Notes under the pieces: generated by a model
What the model was told of the DNA's origin: nothing
Database searches by the model: none
Seen by the model: the letters and a program-made list of their open reading frames with translations, nothing else
Assembly (NCBI GenBank): GCA_019914945.1
Contig: CM034099.1
Span: forward strand, 9,375,001 to 9,439,000
Length of the DNA stretch: 64,000 bases
DNA from: Typha latifolia
Lineage: Eukaryota > Streptophyta > Magnoliopsida > Poales > Typhaceae
Direction: 5' to 3'
Made by a program: the position numbers and the translations under genes
Part shown: positions 32,301 through 43,087 of the stretch, one piece after another
How the letters are laid out: each line of letters begins with the position of its first letter
Numbering within the stretch: position 1 is the stretch's first letter

Positions 32301-34405
32301 ATTACTTGGGGGAATTGATGACTGAGGAAATAATGAATTCTTGAATAAGAATGCAGAAGAGGAAAAGTGTGGATAGGATAACAGGTTAAACATGGAAAAG
32401 ATATGTATAAACCTGATGTTTTTGTCATCTATTCTTGGTTACTTCTCCTTCATCAAGTACTATATTCTCTTTTTCACCTGCATGTAATTATTGCAGTGAC
32501 ATATATTTCATTGGAGGTTTTGGTACTGTGGCATGGGTAGATGTGAAGGAATATGAAGTGATTCAATCTGATAAGATTGCTGCTGATGGTGGTGAACAGA
32601 ATCTGAAAGTAATTTAATAAATTCCATATTTTTTCAATAAAAAATTGATCGGGCAATTCTTTTTATTCATATTCTTTCTAAAGCTCTTATTGTCTCTGTT
32701 CTGACTCCATCCTTGTGCTTTTCATATAGAAACTCAATGCAATCTTCTCAAAGCCACTCAAAGAACTTTTATCTGCAGAAGCAGAGATAGATGATGCAGC
32801 TCTCATATCTATAGACAGCAAAGGCATTGATATACGTGTTAGGCAAGGTGCACAGGTACAATGTCCTAGCTCAGATATTTAGTAGTACTTGCTGTTTTCA
32901 CCTTCTTGAAGGGAATGGATGTTATCAATTATTACAGCTTTCGTTGCACTCACATTTTGCCTGCATGAGTTACGAGAAGTGCATAATGATGACTTTCCTA
33001 GGGCTTAGAGGAGATGAGTCAAGTAAACTGATTGATTGAATCTCGTGATCAATGTACACTAGATATGTGGGATATCTTTTGGTCACTGCGGCATGAATTA
33101 ATGTCAGTTAATTAAGTAAATTGATATGCAGAATTTGAAAGAATCTTGATGGTATATCCATTCAAATACTGTATATGTACAAGATTTAAGTCAGCAGATT
33201 AGCTTAGATAAGTTCTTGCTCCATAAGGCAACATAAAGCACTTTCATATAACATCCTGGCAATAATCGAAGAATACACACGGGGAATTTCCTTGTTGGAA
33301 ATACTCAAGGATTAATATTAGGAAAATGGTTTACTGAAAGATAGAGGTGCTGTACCTTGTAGATTGAGCAGCTCTAGGGCCATATATATGAATGTGTCAA
33401 TTAGAGTAGAATAGGTGACTGTCATAGAGGAGTATATGAGGTACTTGACATAAATTGGCAGCTCTAGGTTATCAAGGTACAAGTCAAAATTTTAGCTATC
33501 CATAATTTGTGGAATCCACGTTGGTTAGAAATTAAATTTTGATAGGATTTGAAGCCCTGGGATTATGGGGTTATTTGCTTGTTCAGTTGATTACATTTGT
33601 GCTGCAGTATTATTACCAGCACCTGCCAATTATAAATTGTTCTGCTGAGTGCTATCTAACTTTGACTATACAATTAAAGAGTTGACGGTGGACACTCCCA
33701 CTAAGAGAAATTATAGAGATTCAAAAATTGTGCTTCCTCTTGCATATGCAAATCCGTAATACTATGAGGGCATTATAATTCTTTCGCACGTCAGTTATCA
33801 ACTCTGCTTGCCTACCCTAGATAACATAAGTGCTGTCATGGAATGCATCTCCTATAATGTCATTTGGATTGTCATTTTGGTTCACACATAAAAAGTAATA
33901 TAAACTAAAAAATATAGGGGGTTGAATTAGGGATAATAATAAAAGCATGAAATTTATTTAATCTTTAAAAGTTCCAATATATTGCATATCAATTAGAGAG
34001 TCCCATGCAGAAATCCTACCTTTAGGATGTATTGATTGCATGGATACGAGCAGAGGAATACTTCATGGACATTTTTTTTCCCTTAATTGCAATTGTTTTC
34101 CTATACTGGATGTTATCAGTGTGTGACTGTACCTGCATTCATGCGATGATGATATATAATCATTGGAAAAAAAAGGGAAGGAACTAAGGGAACCATTGTT
34201 TGATAAATTATTTAATCATCTAGTGATCTTGTCCTTTTATGGAGTGGATACTGCTCAAACTCATATAACTTTGTTTATGCAGTTCAACATTCAAAGATTA
34301 TCCTTCGAGGTGGATCATCCAGTAGAGACTCTGGAGGAAGCAAAAAAGGCACTTAAAAAGATAGTTGACAAGGGCTACAGGTCAAGATCGCACAAGAGAA
34401 GATGA
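18075..34405 (+). CDS. Plastid-type FMN-binding split-barrel protein with DUF2470 domain, nine exons
   Basis: Exons: 18075-18311, 21404-21613, 21723-21825, 21913-21992, 22073-22150, 31035-31126, 32497-32608, 32730-32855, 34283-34405. All introns are GT-AG with phase kept, giving 386 residues, like the Arabidopsis pyridoxamine-phosphate-oxidase-like proteins of this type (about 390). Residues 1-79 are Ser/Arg-rich with few acids, a likely chloroplast transit peptide. The split barrel spans about 140-300: A-R-F-A-H-L-C-T-V-M-S, H-H-R-R-A-G-Y-P-F-G-S, F-S-L-S-P-L-A-I-H-T-R-N, W-G-N-F-Y-Y-Y-R-M and I-G-G-F-G-T-V-A-W-V. The DUF2470 part (about 305-380) includes D-D-A-A-L-I-S-I-D-S-K-G-I-D. The family is HugZ-related; flavin or heme binding is inferred and the plant function is not settled. 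Introns 1 (3.1 kb) and 5 (8.9 kb) are inflated by transposons. Exon 1 rests on frame continuity alone and is the weakest exon. Confidence 0.88.
18932..19340 (+). repeat. LINE 3'-end fragment in intron 1
   Basis: A TTGATATGAATGATATATCT followed by AGCCTATAGGG and an A-run near 19335 resembles the 3' ends of L1-type plant LINEs; the upstream pyrimidine-rich stretch is typical of their 3' UTRs. No coding remnant is readable. Confidence 0.4.
20283..20310. repeat. (AT)n microsatellite in intron 1
   Basis: About 14 uninterrupted AT units immediately left of the solo LTR, a likely polymorphic site. Confidence 0.85.
20315..21105 (+). mobile_element. Solo LTR of the TTCGAA family in intron 1, target duplication CCTTA
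   Basis: The LTR runs from TGATAC at 20320 to 21100 (781 bp), with CCTTA at 20315-20319 and 21101-21105. Internal landmarks match the family: CGTTCGAACGC-type palindromes at 20390-20520, then GGCTAGCCTCTATATATATG, C/T-rich leader and CACCACCATCACC-type sequence. The right end reads ATCG where the family has ATCA, a likely single mutation of the terminal CA. Same strand as the host gene. No internal region remains. Confidence 0.75.
22151..25415 (+). other. First part of intron 5, AT-rich, no gene seen
   Basis: Part of the 8.9-kb intron between exons 5 and 6. Runs of A and T and short words only; no coding remnant or terminal repeats recognised. Confidence 0.4.
25416..28262 (+). pseudogene. 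hAT transposase relic (BED finger, DUF659, hAT dimerisation) in intron 5
   Basis: The coding relic starts with ATG at 25968. The BED-type finger reads D-I-G-W-Q-Y-Y, N-W-C-E-K-K-I-S-G-G-V, L-K-E-H-L-V-G and A-A-C-T-Q-V (within 25990-26150). DUF659-like sequence follows at about 26670-26960 (Y-T-L-M-F-D-R-W-T, a form of the T-D-G-W-T segment) and continues to a frame at 27130-27501. The C-terminal dimerisation region appears at about 27960-28200 (W-W-C-I-Y, then L-V-F-Y-H-Y-N-M-R-L-R). Several stops and shifts disable it. The leader 25416-25660 resembles the small element at 29411-30023. Lying in an intron, it would be transcribed with the host gene. Confidence 0.82.
25745..25822. repeat. GA-rich microsatellite
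   Basis: Imperfect GA/GAAA tract within the leader of the hAT relic; it explains the Arg/Glu-rich open frame found there. Confidence 0.85.
28316..29135. repeat. GAGCTCG-rich hAT-like remnant
   Basis: Starts TAGAGGTGTCAAAATAAATG, the typical TAGGGGTGTCAA-type hAT end, followed by dense GCTCGAGCC/GGCTCGA words to about 28480. A possible right end TTGACATCTCTA lies at 28655-28666 (351-bp element), but GCTCGA words recur at 29080-29130, so a longer element is also possible. No clean 8-bp duplication found. Includes an AT microsatellite at about 28528 and a (CTATGC)n run at about 28580-28620. Confidence 0.5.
29402..30032. mobile_element. Non-autonomous DNA transposon related to the hAT relic, with 9-bp duplication
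   Basis: The element at 29411-30023 (613 bp) is flanked by GTATATCCT on both sides (29402-29410 and 30024-30032; an 8-bp reading TATATCCT also fits). Its ends are inverted: AAGGTTCT at the left and AGAACCTT at the right. The segment 29500-29730 (GGGGTATCGGCTG, TTGATGTCCTC, C/T tract, GACCTTGACCTC) matches 25416-25660 in front of the BED transposase, which ties it to that hAT family. Confidence 0.78.
30480..30670. repeat. Fragment of the TAGGGGTGAAAA hAT-type MITE family
   Basis: ATCCGTATAA/ATATCCGTTTAG words and an end resembling CGTTTTCAGTTTTTCACCC match the element at 46157-46744. Truncated; no duplication seen. Confidence 0.45.
31613..32340 (+). repeat. Direct repeat pair in intron 6
   Basis: About 110 bp at 31613-31722 is repeated at 32219-32335: CTACAAGATATCAGG, AATACTTCTCTAGAGGCTTG and GACTGAGGAAATA occur in both in the same order. 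A second short pair, AATAAGAATGCAGAAGA, occurs at about 32205 and 32344. The spacer is not recognised. Confidence 0.65.
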
Positions 34406-37400
34406 AACTTTGCAGCAGCTCCATTTGCCTCTTCCTCTATAATCCAGGAGAATATGCATACTTAATATGTATGCCTAAATGAGCAAATTATGGATCTTAT
34501 GTGCTAACCGCAAATGGACAAACATCATTTTAGTTCTTTCCTGTACCTTTGCTTCCTCTACGCTCATACTTACAACTGGTGCATGGATCATTATGATGTA
34601 CAAGTAATGCCAATTGTGCCAGGCAGGCAATCACCTCCTGATGCTCGTCTTACTCTCTACAGTGTTGTAACACAACAACCTACCTTCTTGTGTGGTTTAA
34701 TGATTTCTTCGAGTCAAACGTTTTTTACTTCTCTTTGCCCATTCGACATCGAATTGGTGAAAAGCTATTATTGAGTTAAAATATTTTGAGTTCCCTTCGA
34801 ACTTAATGCTTGAACTGAAGTGCCCTGAATTCAGCATGTGCAATTCTTCTACACTAGTGAACAATTAAATTATTTGTGCTTTCATCTCCATGAAATAGAC
34901 CGGAGCAAGAACTAAGCTCTAAATCTGTAAACAGGAGATCAAGCTGATTGGGTTTTTAATCTTTGTTGCTAGAGATGTATGGGACTGTTTGGGACTGTTT
35001 AAAAAAGTTCATGCATATCAGTATATCAAGATGAGGGCAAAGTTTTGGTTGACAGAGCCGAAGTACGTAGGGATGGCAAAGGGACCTAATAAGGATCTAT
35101 TCGAGTTTTTCTATTGTCTACAATTGATTGGTATTGTTCCATTTTATCCTTTATACTGTGCCTTTTATTAGCTGTATTACTCCTCTGTTTCTCTTTGTCA
35201 TCAACTGGAAAAAGGAAGACAGGGGACGGACACAGGGCAATGGAGGCAGCTGCCGCAAAGCTGCGTAGGAGAACAGGCCGGCTGCTGTAGAATTAAAATC
35301 TAGAACTAAACTCAGTTAGATTAGAGTAGATAATAATTAACTTAAGTAAATCTTAAAATATATAATAATTATTTCGTGTCTTATCGAGCCTTATCAAGCT
35401 TATTTGATTGAGCTGGTCTCATTTATCAAACTTGGCTCAATACACATGATCTTATCTAATTTCAATACAAAATATTTGGATAAAAAGTATTATCACTATT
35501 ATGGTACATCCTGGAATAGTCACAATCTCTAGTTCAGCAAGACATCTTCCATGATTTTCACATAATTTAAATTACGAATTATATAGACTACTAGCTTATT
35601 TAAATACCAAATGTCTTGTGATTTGAAGTACTTTCTCAAATAAAGAGTTTCTTAACTTTAATCACTATGACTTTATTCAAAACCTTCATCTAATGAAGAG
35701 TTTCTTAACTTATAACCAAATCATCCACATCCAAGCAAATAATAAGTACACTATAAAAAGTTGTAAATTTAGAGAAATGCATTTATCAACATAAGGACTT
35801 TCTTTAGGCCATACGAGGACTTTAATTATTATAACTTACAAACTTTCTTTTGATTTTCTTGCATAACAATTATTTTATGCACTGATTCGTATATAAGCAA
35901 ATAAATGGGTTAAATAGATTACCCCTATACTTTGGACCAAAAATAATTTTATCTCCTTAACTTTGTTTTGTTTCGATCACTGTGCCTTATACATTTGACT
36001 AAGTTGCATTTCATCCAAAATTTTACAGTACCGTTTTAAATAAAAATAACTTTATTTTCCTATACTTTTAGTTTGTATCAATAACCCATCTTGAACTTTC
36101 TCTTTGAATACATTTATGTTTATGTTTTTGTCAGTTATTTTATCATAAATTGTTAACCGAGTTTATAGTTGCAATTCAATCAAAAAGTACAAAGAGGAGT
36201 AGTGGTATAAAATAAAGTTGGAGGAGTAAACTAATTTTGATCCAAATTACAAGGATAATTAAGATGTATTTAATCATTTATCCTTTCCTTTTCCTTGGAT
36301 CCTTTTACTTACTAATCTAGCTTAAGATTTGAATAGACCCACCTTTATTGTATTTTTTAAATAATTATTTACAGACAACATCTTTATATATTTCTATAAT
36401 ATTAAAATCTAAGTCTTAACAACTTTCTACAAATCGGATGTGTACAATTTTGGAAGCTATTAGTTCTAACTAAGCTAAGTATTTCTTTTGTTTTTTGTTT
36501 TACTAAAAGGATATAATTCCCATTATGCACATCACAAGAAGTTAATAGCTCTTCACCCCCATAAATTTATAGGATATATATACTATGGAAGCTCTTGAAG
36601 AGTACATTAAAATGATATTACCACAGACTGATGAGAAGATATCTAAATCCAAGGATATATTCCTCCTTTTGTATCAGTCTAAGAGATAGAAATAAGAGAT
36701 ATATGAAGTAATTATTAATCATTAACACCTTAGAGAATTTTTTTTTGAGAAAAGTTTGTTGGAATGATCGTCTCTAATCCTTTGATATACTTGCCATTTC
36801 TCTTTTAAGACTGAAAGCCAAATGAGCTCCATTCCAAGTTCCATGATATCACCTTTGGTAGAAAATCGACATGACTTTGTTGACTTCATCTTCTAAGAAA
36901 GCTAAGGAGAGATGAAAGATGAATGAAACGATAGAGCTTTCGCAGTAATACCTTCTTATTATATGTAGTAATTAATGCAGGAGAAAATGATAGAAATAAA
37001 TCTTGATTAATTCCTTTGGGGATCATAGTCTGCTTAACTATGATGGTTACTGTCACTTTTGGCACTTGCACAACAAAGTAACGTAGACTCTCATATAGTG
37101 GTAGTGAAACTGAAGTACAATAGGGCCTGCTAATTGTTATAAGTCGAAGAACACATACCATATAAAAATAGGTAATCTTTATATATATATAAATCATCAA
37201 CTTTACTTTCGTACCATTAAAAAGAGTTAAGTTCTAGCTAAGGTCATATTTTGGCACCACAAGAAATAATAACTGAAAACCTAGAGATCTTTTTGTCTAT
37301 GTAAACATGTACACAAATATCAAGAACTTCATGCTATATCTTTGAAGAATAAAGATTTAATTTCTTTTCCACATACTCAGGGTTAGGTATTGTAGATTCT

Positions 37401-37676
37401 GGGAGACATTTGATTGTTAGAAATTTGTTAAATTTGTCCCTAAGGATTTAAGATAAGTAATTTCTAGTCTAACCTGCATATCGATCCTTAAAACAGAAAA
37501 TCTAAGTAAATTACCTCTATTAAGTGTAGTGTTCTCTAGACAACTGCCTCAATTAGTACTAGAAGTTGGAAAAAAAAGAAGTTAGCAGGATCAGAAGAGA
37601 ACAATTTCTTTTTTATTAAAAGAAAGAGAAGTGGGCAAACTAAACAGCAACAAGAACTTCAAAATATCCTACTTGA
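34406..37676. other. Intergenic, no gene recognised
   Basis: 3' UTR of the FMN-binding gene at the left, then AT-rich DNA. GAGC/AAGC words at about 35380-35450 suggest an old GAGCTCG-type element. No open frame with recognisable content. Confidence 0.4.
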
Positions 37677-38196
37677 CTAGAGACTTGCAGAACTTATTAG
37701 ACTTCTTGAGGTATCAGCTTCAACAATCGCATTCTTGATCATTTCTTTCATTTGGACACTGTCCGTTTCATCAGTCTGAAAGAAGAAAAAAAAAACCTAA
37801 CTTAGTTAAATTCTTTAGAAAACGAGATGACCAACATTTTCACAGGTTTACATACAGTAAATGGAAGAGAATATCTTTAGTGCTATGACATTATGTGGAC
37901 ATGGCCCAAGATTTCAAATCCTAATGGCAAGATTTTGCATGTTGAATTGTAATAATTTTCTTTAGGGGCACACTAAAACAGATTAACATTAGCATCAACT
38001 ATTCAATAACAGTATTTATTTTATTGTAAACGAAGATATAAAAGAAATTAAGTTGTCAGTATATACTAGATTTAAAGATTGCATTTCATGAGCATGCAAT
38101 AAATCCCAATATGGAATTGAAATGACAAATACAAAAAAGGTGATGTAGAGAGAGAGAGAGTGTGTGTAACCTTCTTACAAGAGGCTATCTTCATTG

Positions 38197-38246
<50 letters not shown>

Positions 38247-40022
38247 CTCAACAAAGAGAGTATGCAAGAGGCTATCAGAGAAAGAGGTGATGTTGGCTGT
38301 AGTAATATTGAGGTGTAGAGACTCCAAAACCTTGGTCAATTTAATCATGGCCCCCCTCTTTTTATTGCAAGTGATGCTTATGAGCAAAGTCCCATTACCT
38401 ATTTCATTCACCCTTAGCTACACACCAGAAGAAAAATCAATGAGTGCCAAGTTATTTTTATTTTACCTACTCAAACTGGGAACTAAATGATCAAATCCAT
38501 CATTCATCAGATTAACTTTTAAAAAAATAAGGGCATTGAGGGCATTTGCACCCAAAAAAAAATCCCTAAATTTTTGTAATAGCAAGAATGGACTCTTAGA
38601 AATTAAGCACATACATTTTCTATACTAGATATATACATTTTTTTATAATGGAATAAACACAATTTACATAGGAGTTGTACACTTGAGCTTAATCTTGCTA
38701 CTTTAAGAACTAATGGGTTTTTTGATACATACTCCCTTAGTAATATATCTTAAATTCTGCTCTTGTATCTTGAAGGCAAATGATGATTCAACTACGGTCA
38801 CTAAGCCCCTATTTGGTTTAGGGTTAAGGAATTTCTTATTCTACAGTAAAGAACACTACTCTAAATTTATAATTAAACATCAAAATATTCCTACTTTATA
38901 TTAGAAATATTATTCAAATTATTCACAAATAACCCCAATTAAATTTTACTTCTAATTTGACTCAGGCTATTTCCAAAATACTCTCCCCTCTCCTACTAAG
39001 GTTAATTAGTTTTCTCGCTCAATTTTTCAGCTTATCTCATATCTTCTTAATCAAGTATGCATTGCATAATTATAAGAAATAAGAATACTATAATTTAAAT
39101 TTATGTTTCAAACTAAGAGTATTTGAGTTAATATTTTACTTCTTGTTTATATTTTTACCTCAACTGTAGATCACATAAAATTTATCATCAAACATCCTAT
39201 TTAATGTTTTCCTATTCTAGATTAGAGTACGAAAATATAATATCTACTTTAGAATATTTAGGGACTAGAGGTATACTTTTCCAAAATATCTTTGGCCCAT
39301 TCATTAAATTATCGAAGCGAGAGAGAGAGAGAGAGTACTTCGAGAATATTGATGGATAGAGAGCTCGAATCGGTGGAGGATATTGGAGCTGAAGGCAATC
39401 TCTGCGTGCTTCTCTTCTTCTTTCTTCGCATATAGGAAGGACGATCATCATGCTCAAGGTCACATAACGAGGATGCCGTACCCTCTTTCCCTGACTCGAA
39501 ATCGGATATCTCTGCCGAGATCTTCCTCTCTTGTTCTTGAAGCTCTTGGATGTAGTCAATGGCGTCCTTGATGATCGACGCCTTGTCCATCTACCACGCT
39601 CAACATATGTAATAATGTAAGCATACATAATACGTCAACAAAGTGATGGGTATTATTTATATTACATTAATCTTTACCTTAGTGATGTTGGGGACAACAC
39701 TTCGGAGGGAGTAGAGGCTTTCGTTCAACTTCTTTCGGCGGTTCCTCTCGGTGGCTATGTTCTTAGTTGCCGCCGCCGTCGACGATGATCCTGCGCCGTC
39801 GGCGGAGCTCTCGGCAGTGTAGCCTGAGATGGCCTCATCCAACCCCCAACTGCATCAAATTAGAGAATTAATGATGTCCAAATTTGGGCAAAGACAAGAA
39901 GACCCACCAAGATTACTCCCCCAAGAGATGGGAATAAGCAGAAACCAATCAAGTTGTTAGCTCTCAAAGAACCTCTGTGTCTCCCAGTAGAAGTTGAACT
40001 CCTGTTCCATGTCTTCATCCAT
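37677..40022 (-). CDS. bHLH transcription factor, bHLH35-like, five exons
   Basis: Exons, in order of translation: 40022-39973, 39849-39678, 39590-39339, 38417-38247, 37775-37677. The total is 744 bases and 247 residues, against about 248 for Arabidopsis bHLH35. The N-terminus has the family tag F-Y-W-E-T-Q and W-G-L-D-E-A. The basic region at 48-58 is [11 protein letters not shown], where the Glu and Arg that read E-box DNA are present. Helix-loop-helix runs to about 98 ([12 protein letters not shown], then [17 protein letters not shown]). Residues 159-215 form an ACT-like domain ([23 protein letters not shown]). Nuclear dimeric regulator, targets unknown. The exon 1 donor is placed at CAGAG|GTTC; reading four residues further (F-F-E-S) would need a non-GT donor. 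CT repeats directly follow the donors of introns 3 and 4. Confidence 0.9.
38201..38243. repeat. (GA)n microsatellite at the intron 4 donor
   Basis: About 21 GA units on the plus strand, so the minus-strand intron begins GTACTC followed at once by a long CT tract. Confidence 0.9.
39320..39335. repeat. (GA)n microsatellite at the intron 3 donor
   Basis: Short GA run; on the coding strand intron 3 begins GTACTCTCTCTCTC, like intron 4. Confidence 0.85.
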
Positions 40023-40057
40023 GCTGCTCCTTAGTTCAATCTCTAGCAAAGTGAAAA

Positions 40058-40079
40058 GAGAGAGAGAGAGAGAGAGAGT
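40058..40079. repeat. (GA)n microsatellite in the bHLH 5' leader
   Basis: CT repeat on the coding strand, 36-57 bases upstream of the ATG. CT-rich leaders are common in plant genes. Confidence 0.85.
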
Positions 40080-40103
40080 GGACCACATAGGTACTATTCT
40101 TTG

Positions 40104-40111
40104 TTTAAATA
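40104..40111 (-). promoter_or_regulatory. Candidate TATA box of the bHLH gene
   Basis: TATTTAAA on the minus strand, 82 bases upstream of the ATG with the CT tract between. Good spacing; not otherwise supported. Confidence 0.4.
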
Positions 40112-40236
40112 GAGGAGCAAATGGGTTTGTTGAGGTAGCACTGCGAATCTAATGAGTATACAAATTAAGTAAAGAACGTGGAACATAAGAGAAATGTGCC
40201 AGATGTGAGTGAATTAAATGAGGTTGAACAGGTTTT

Positions 40237-41115
40237 GAAAATTTGCATATAATACGCTCCTTTTAGTTAAATGTATATTTACACACTATATTTTTATTAT
40301 TTATAAATCGAACCTTATAATTTGGGGAATATGTGTAGAAAATACCGTTAGATTTGTTAGTTAAATTTAACCGAACATTTTGATTAAATTAACTATAAGA
40401 AGATTATAAAAATATTCTCAACCCAACCCAACCCAACCCAACCCAACCCAACTTAACCAATTAAACCCAACCCAACCCATTAACCAACTAAACCCAACCC
40501 AAACTAACTAACCAACTAACACCCAACTCAACCCACTAACCAACTAAACCCAACTCAACCCAACCCAAACCAACTAAACCCAACCCTCCTCCCTCCTCCC
40601 ACCTCATTCTCTCCTCCCTCCTCATTCCTTCCTCCTACCTCTTACCTCCTCCCTCCTCGTCATCCCAACCTCTCTTGTAGGGATCGCGCATTTGCGACGT
40701 GATGGCCGGGAGCAGCCCTCCGCCGAAATCGAGGGTCAACCTTGAGGACTCAGGCGAGGCTCAAGGACACCGGCAAGACTTGAGGACGTCGACGAGAGGT
40801 GAGCGTCGAGGACGTCGGATGCCCCATCAAGCGGGTCTCCTCGGCTACGCCGCCGAGATCGAGTGCTCCTCCTATTACTCTCCCTTGGCGGTAGCTCCGC
40901 CGAGATCGGAGTCAACCTTGGGGAAGCCGACAAGGGTCGTGACATATATTTTCTCACAGTGTTAATGGAATATTCTCACAGTGTTAATTTAAATCTAACT
41001 CAGGATGTTTTCTACATATATTTTCTAAATCATAGGGCTCGATTTATAAATAGTAAAAATATAAAGTGTAAATACAAATTTAGCTAAAATGCAGGGTGTT
41101 ATATACAAATTTCCC
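40237..41115. mobile_element. Large relative of the 12.3-kb MITE carrying unrelated internal DNA
   Basis: Terminal inverted repeats of over 100 bp: GAAAATTTGCATATAATAC at the left, GTGTTATATACAAATTTCCC at the right, both continuing through ATTTATAAAT and TGTAGAAAA. Between them lie a (CCCAA)n tract, a C/T-rich stretch and a GC-rich segment (40680-40945) unlike the AT-rich ends, which looks acquired. No clear target duplication. Open frames in the GC-rich part have no known domain. Confidence 0.68.
40420..40585. repeat. (CCCAA)n tract
   Basis: Runs of CCCAA broken by AACTAACC-type variants. It lacks the TTTAGGG pattern of plant telomeres and lies inside the MITE-like element. Confidence 0.85.
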
Positions 41116-43087
41116 TTTTTTTTAATCTTGTTGAACTCAGGTGACGTTATGTGATTACTTCTCACGAAAATTTTCAAAAACACACCCCTTATCATACTGA
41201 TTTTTAATTTGTTTCTAAATGTTGTTGTATGGTGGCTAGAATATGAAGGGAAAAAAACTTGTCACTTTTAAAATCTTCTCTAATTTTGATGTTTAGTTGT
41301 ATAAAATAAATTAAAGAGTAGTTTAATTTCACTTTTTTATTTTTAGTTTCGAAATTTTAAAGCGCCGCGAAGCACAAATATAGATTAAAGGTAACAAAGG
41401 CGAATCCTATCTTTTAAAAAAAAAAATCACACACCCACACTTCGACTCGACTAGAAAGAGAACAATATAAATAATTAAAAGAATGGGATTCTTTTAATTA
41501 TGCGGGATTAACTCCGACTCGACTAGCTAGTCGTTCGCATAATTAAAAAAACTTTCATGTAATAGAAAAAGAGAATAATATAAATAACATCCTACATTTT
41601 GAATATATTATAAATAACATCGTCTTTGTTTATTAGGGTGCACATGCACATCTTATTAATTAATGATGCTGAATTAACAATCACAATATTTTTATATAAC
41701 AAGTTGGAAATTTAAGGATATAGAAAGTTGGGAATTTAATAAGCGAGATTAGCACATGTTTGTAAGTTGATCACAGTGAAATGTGCCAAATTTTATGGAG
41801 CATCATCTATCTTGTGAAGAGTATGAAACAGGTGGTTTAAATGTATATAAAAGCTAAGTTATAAGATAATATGAACAACTCCACCTTCCCCTGGTTCAGA
41901 AGTGTATAAACACTAGCTTTCATTACTTTTTTCTTGGTGATAATGGCACATTCATTCCTTGTATTTATTATGATCTATCTGCTCTGCTCTCTAAGAAAAT
42001 TTTTAGTTCAAAAGACTCTATGTATTTTTTATTTTTTAGTTCCGGGGATCTATATGGATATTCTTTTTAGTTTATTTAGTGGGTTCTATGTGGATAATAA
42101 AAGAAGAAATAAAACTTTTTTACTCTATGAACTATCCCTAAACTATCAAAAGACCTCACTTTACCTCTTCCGTTAGATAGTCATTATATACCCCAGAAAA
42201 ATAAAAAACTCAGGGGTCATATCTAGAGAAGGTTGATAGCTTAGGAAGTAAAAAATAGATGTATGTGAAAGAATGTACTTGAAAAATAGTAATAGATTAT
42301 GAGTCTCTTAGATAAAAAGACTAGTCATTTTCGATATATAAGTTAGACAATTGAGCCAATCATCTGAAAAAAAAATAAATAAACTATAGTGCATATAACA
42401 CTTTGATTGAAAAAAAAATCATCAAACATTAATTCAATGCAAAGAAGTTGAACCCTTAATCTGTGTTATGAATTGGTAAGATTTAACCGTCGGACAATTC
42501 GTATATTAAATAGATTGGTCGTTTGACTCTCCTTAAGAACAATTAGAAATTTTGATTATGAATATTGTAGCAAAAAACTTCAGCGAACAATTTAAAATTA
42601 CAAATTTGCCCATTAATGATGATTTAAAATTAAGTTTAATTTATTTTATGTTTAATTTCTTAAAATGATAATAAACTATTGTACATTATTTTTTGCTTTT
42701 TAAGCCCCGCGTAGTATGAGTTTTGTGCACTGAATTCTGTTTTGCAAGCTCACATTCGGAGATGAAGTATTTCTTATTGAGACCAACAAAAATGGTAGTG
42801 AGAATTGAAATGTGTCATGCATGAATTATTAATTTAAAAAATTGAAAATTATAAATCTAAAGGGAATATTTTTTTATAAAAAAAACAATGCCTAATTGAA
42901 TAAAATAGAATACATCATTACCTTGACTAGCTCATCATGTTAATAATATGGGTAAATATGGGCGGGATTAACTCCGACTCGACTAGCTAGTCGTTCTTAT
43001 TCGGATCGAATTCGGATAAAAAGTTTCTATCCAATCTAGATATGGATTTTTTTTCTGAAAAAGAAAAATTTGAATACGGATTTAGAT
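41116..43087. other. AT-rich intergenic DNA with an exact 35-bp duplicate
   Basis: No gene seen. A 35-bp word starting GCGGGATTAACTCCGACTCG occurs identically at 41502-41536 and 42962-42996. From 42995 to 43087, ATTCGGATCGAATTCGG-type words resemble the TAGGGGTGAAAA hAT-type family, which is cut by the LTR at 43088. Confidence 0.5.

Noticed and set aside
39959..39972. Extension of bHLH exon 1 by F-F-E-S
   Set aside because: It would look like the family's N-terminus but needs a CT or out-of-phase GC donor; the GT at 39972-39971 keeps the frame.
40420..40585. Interstitial telomere repeat
   Set aside because: The unit is CCCAA, not CCCTAAA, and it lies inside a MITE-like element.
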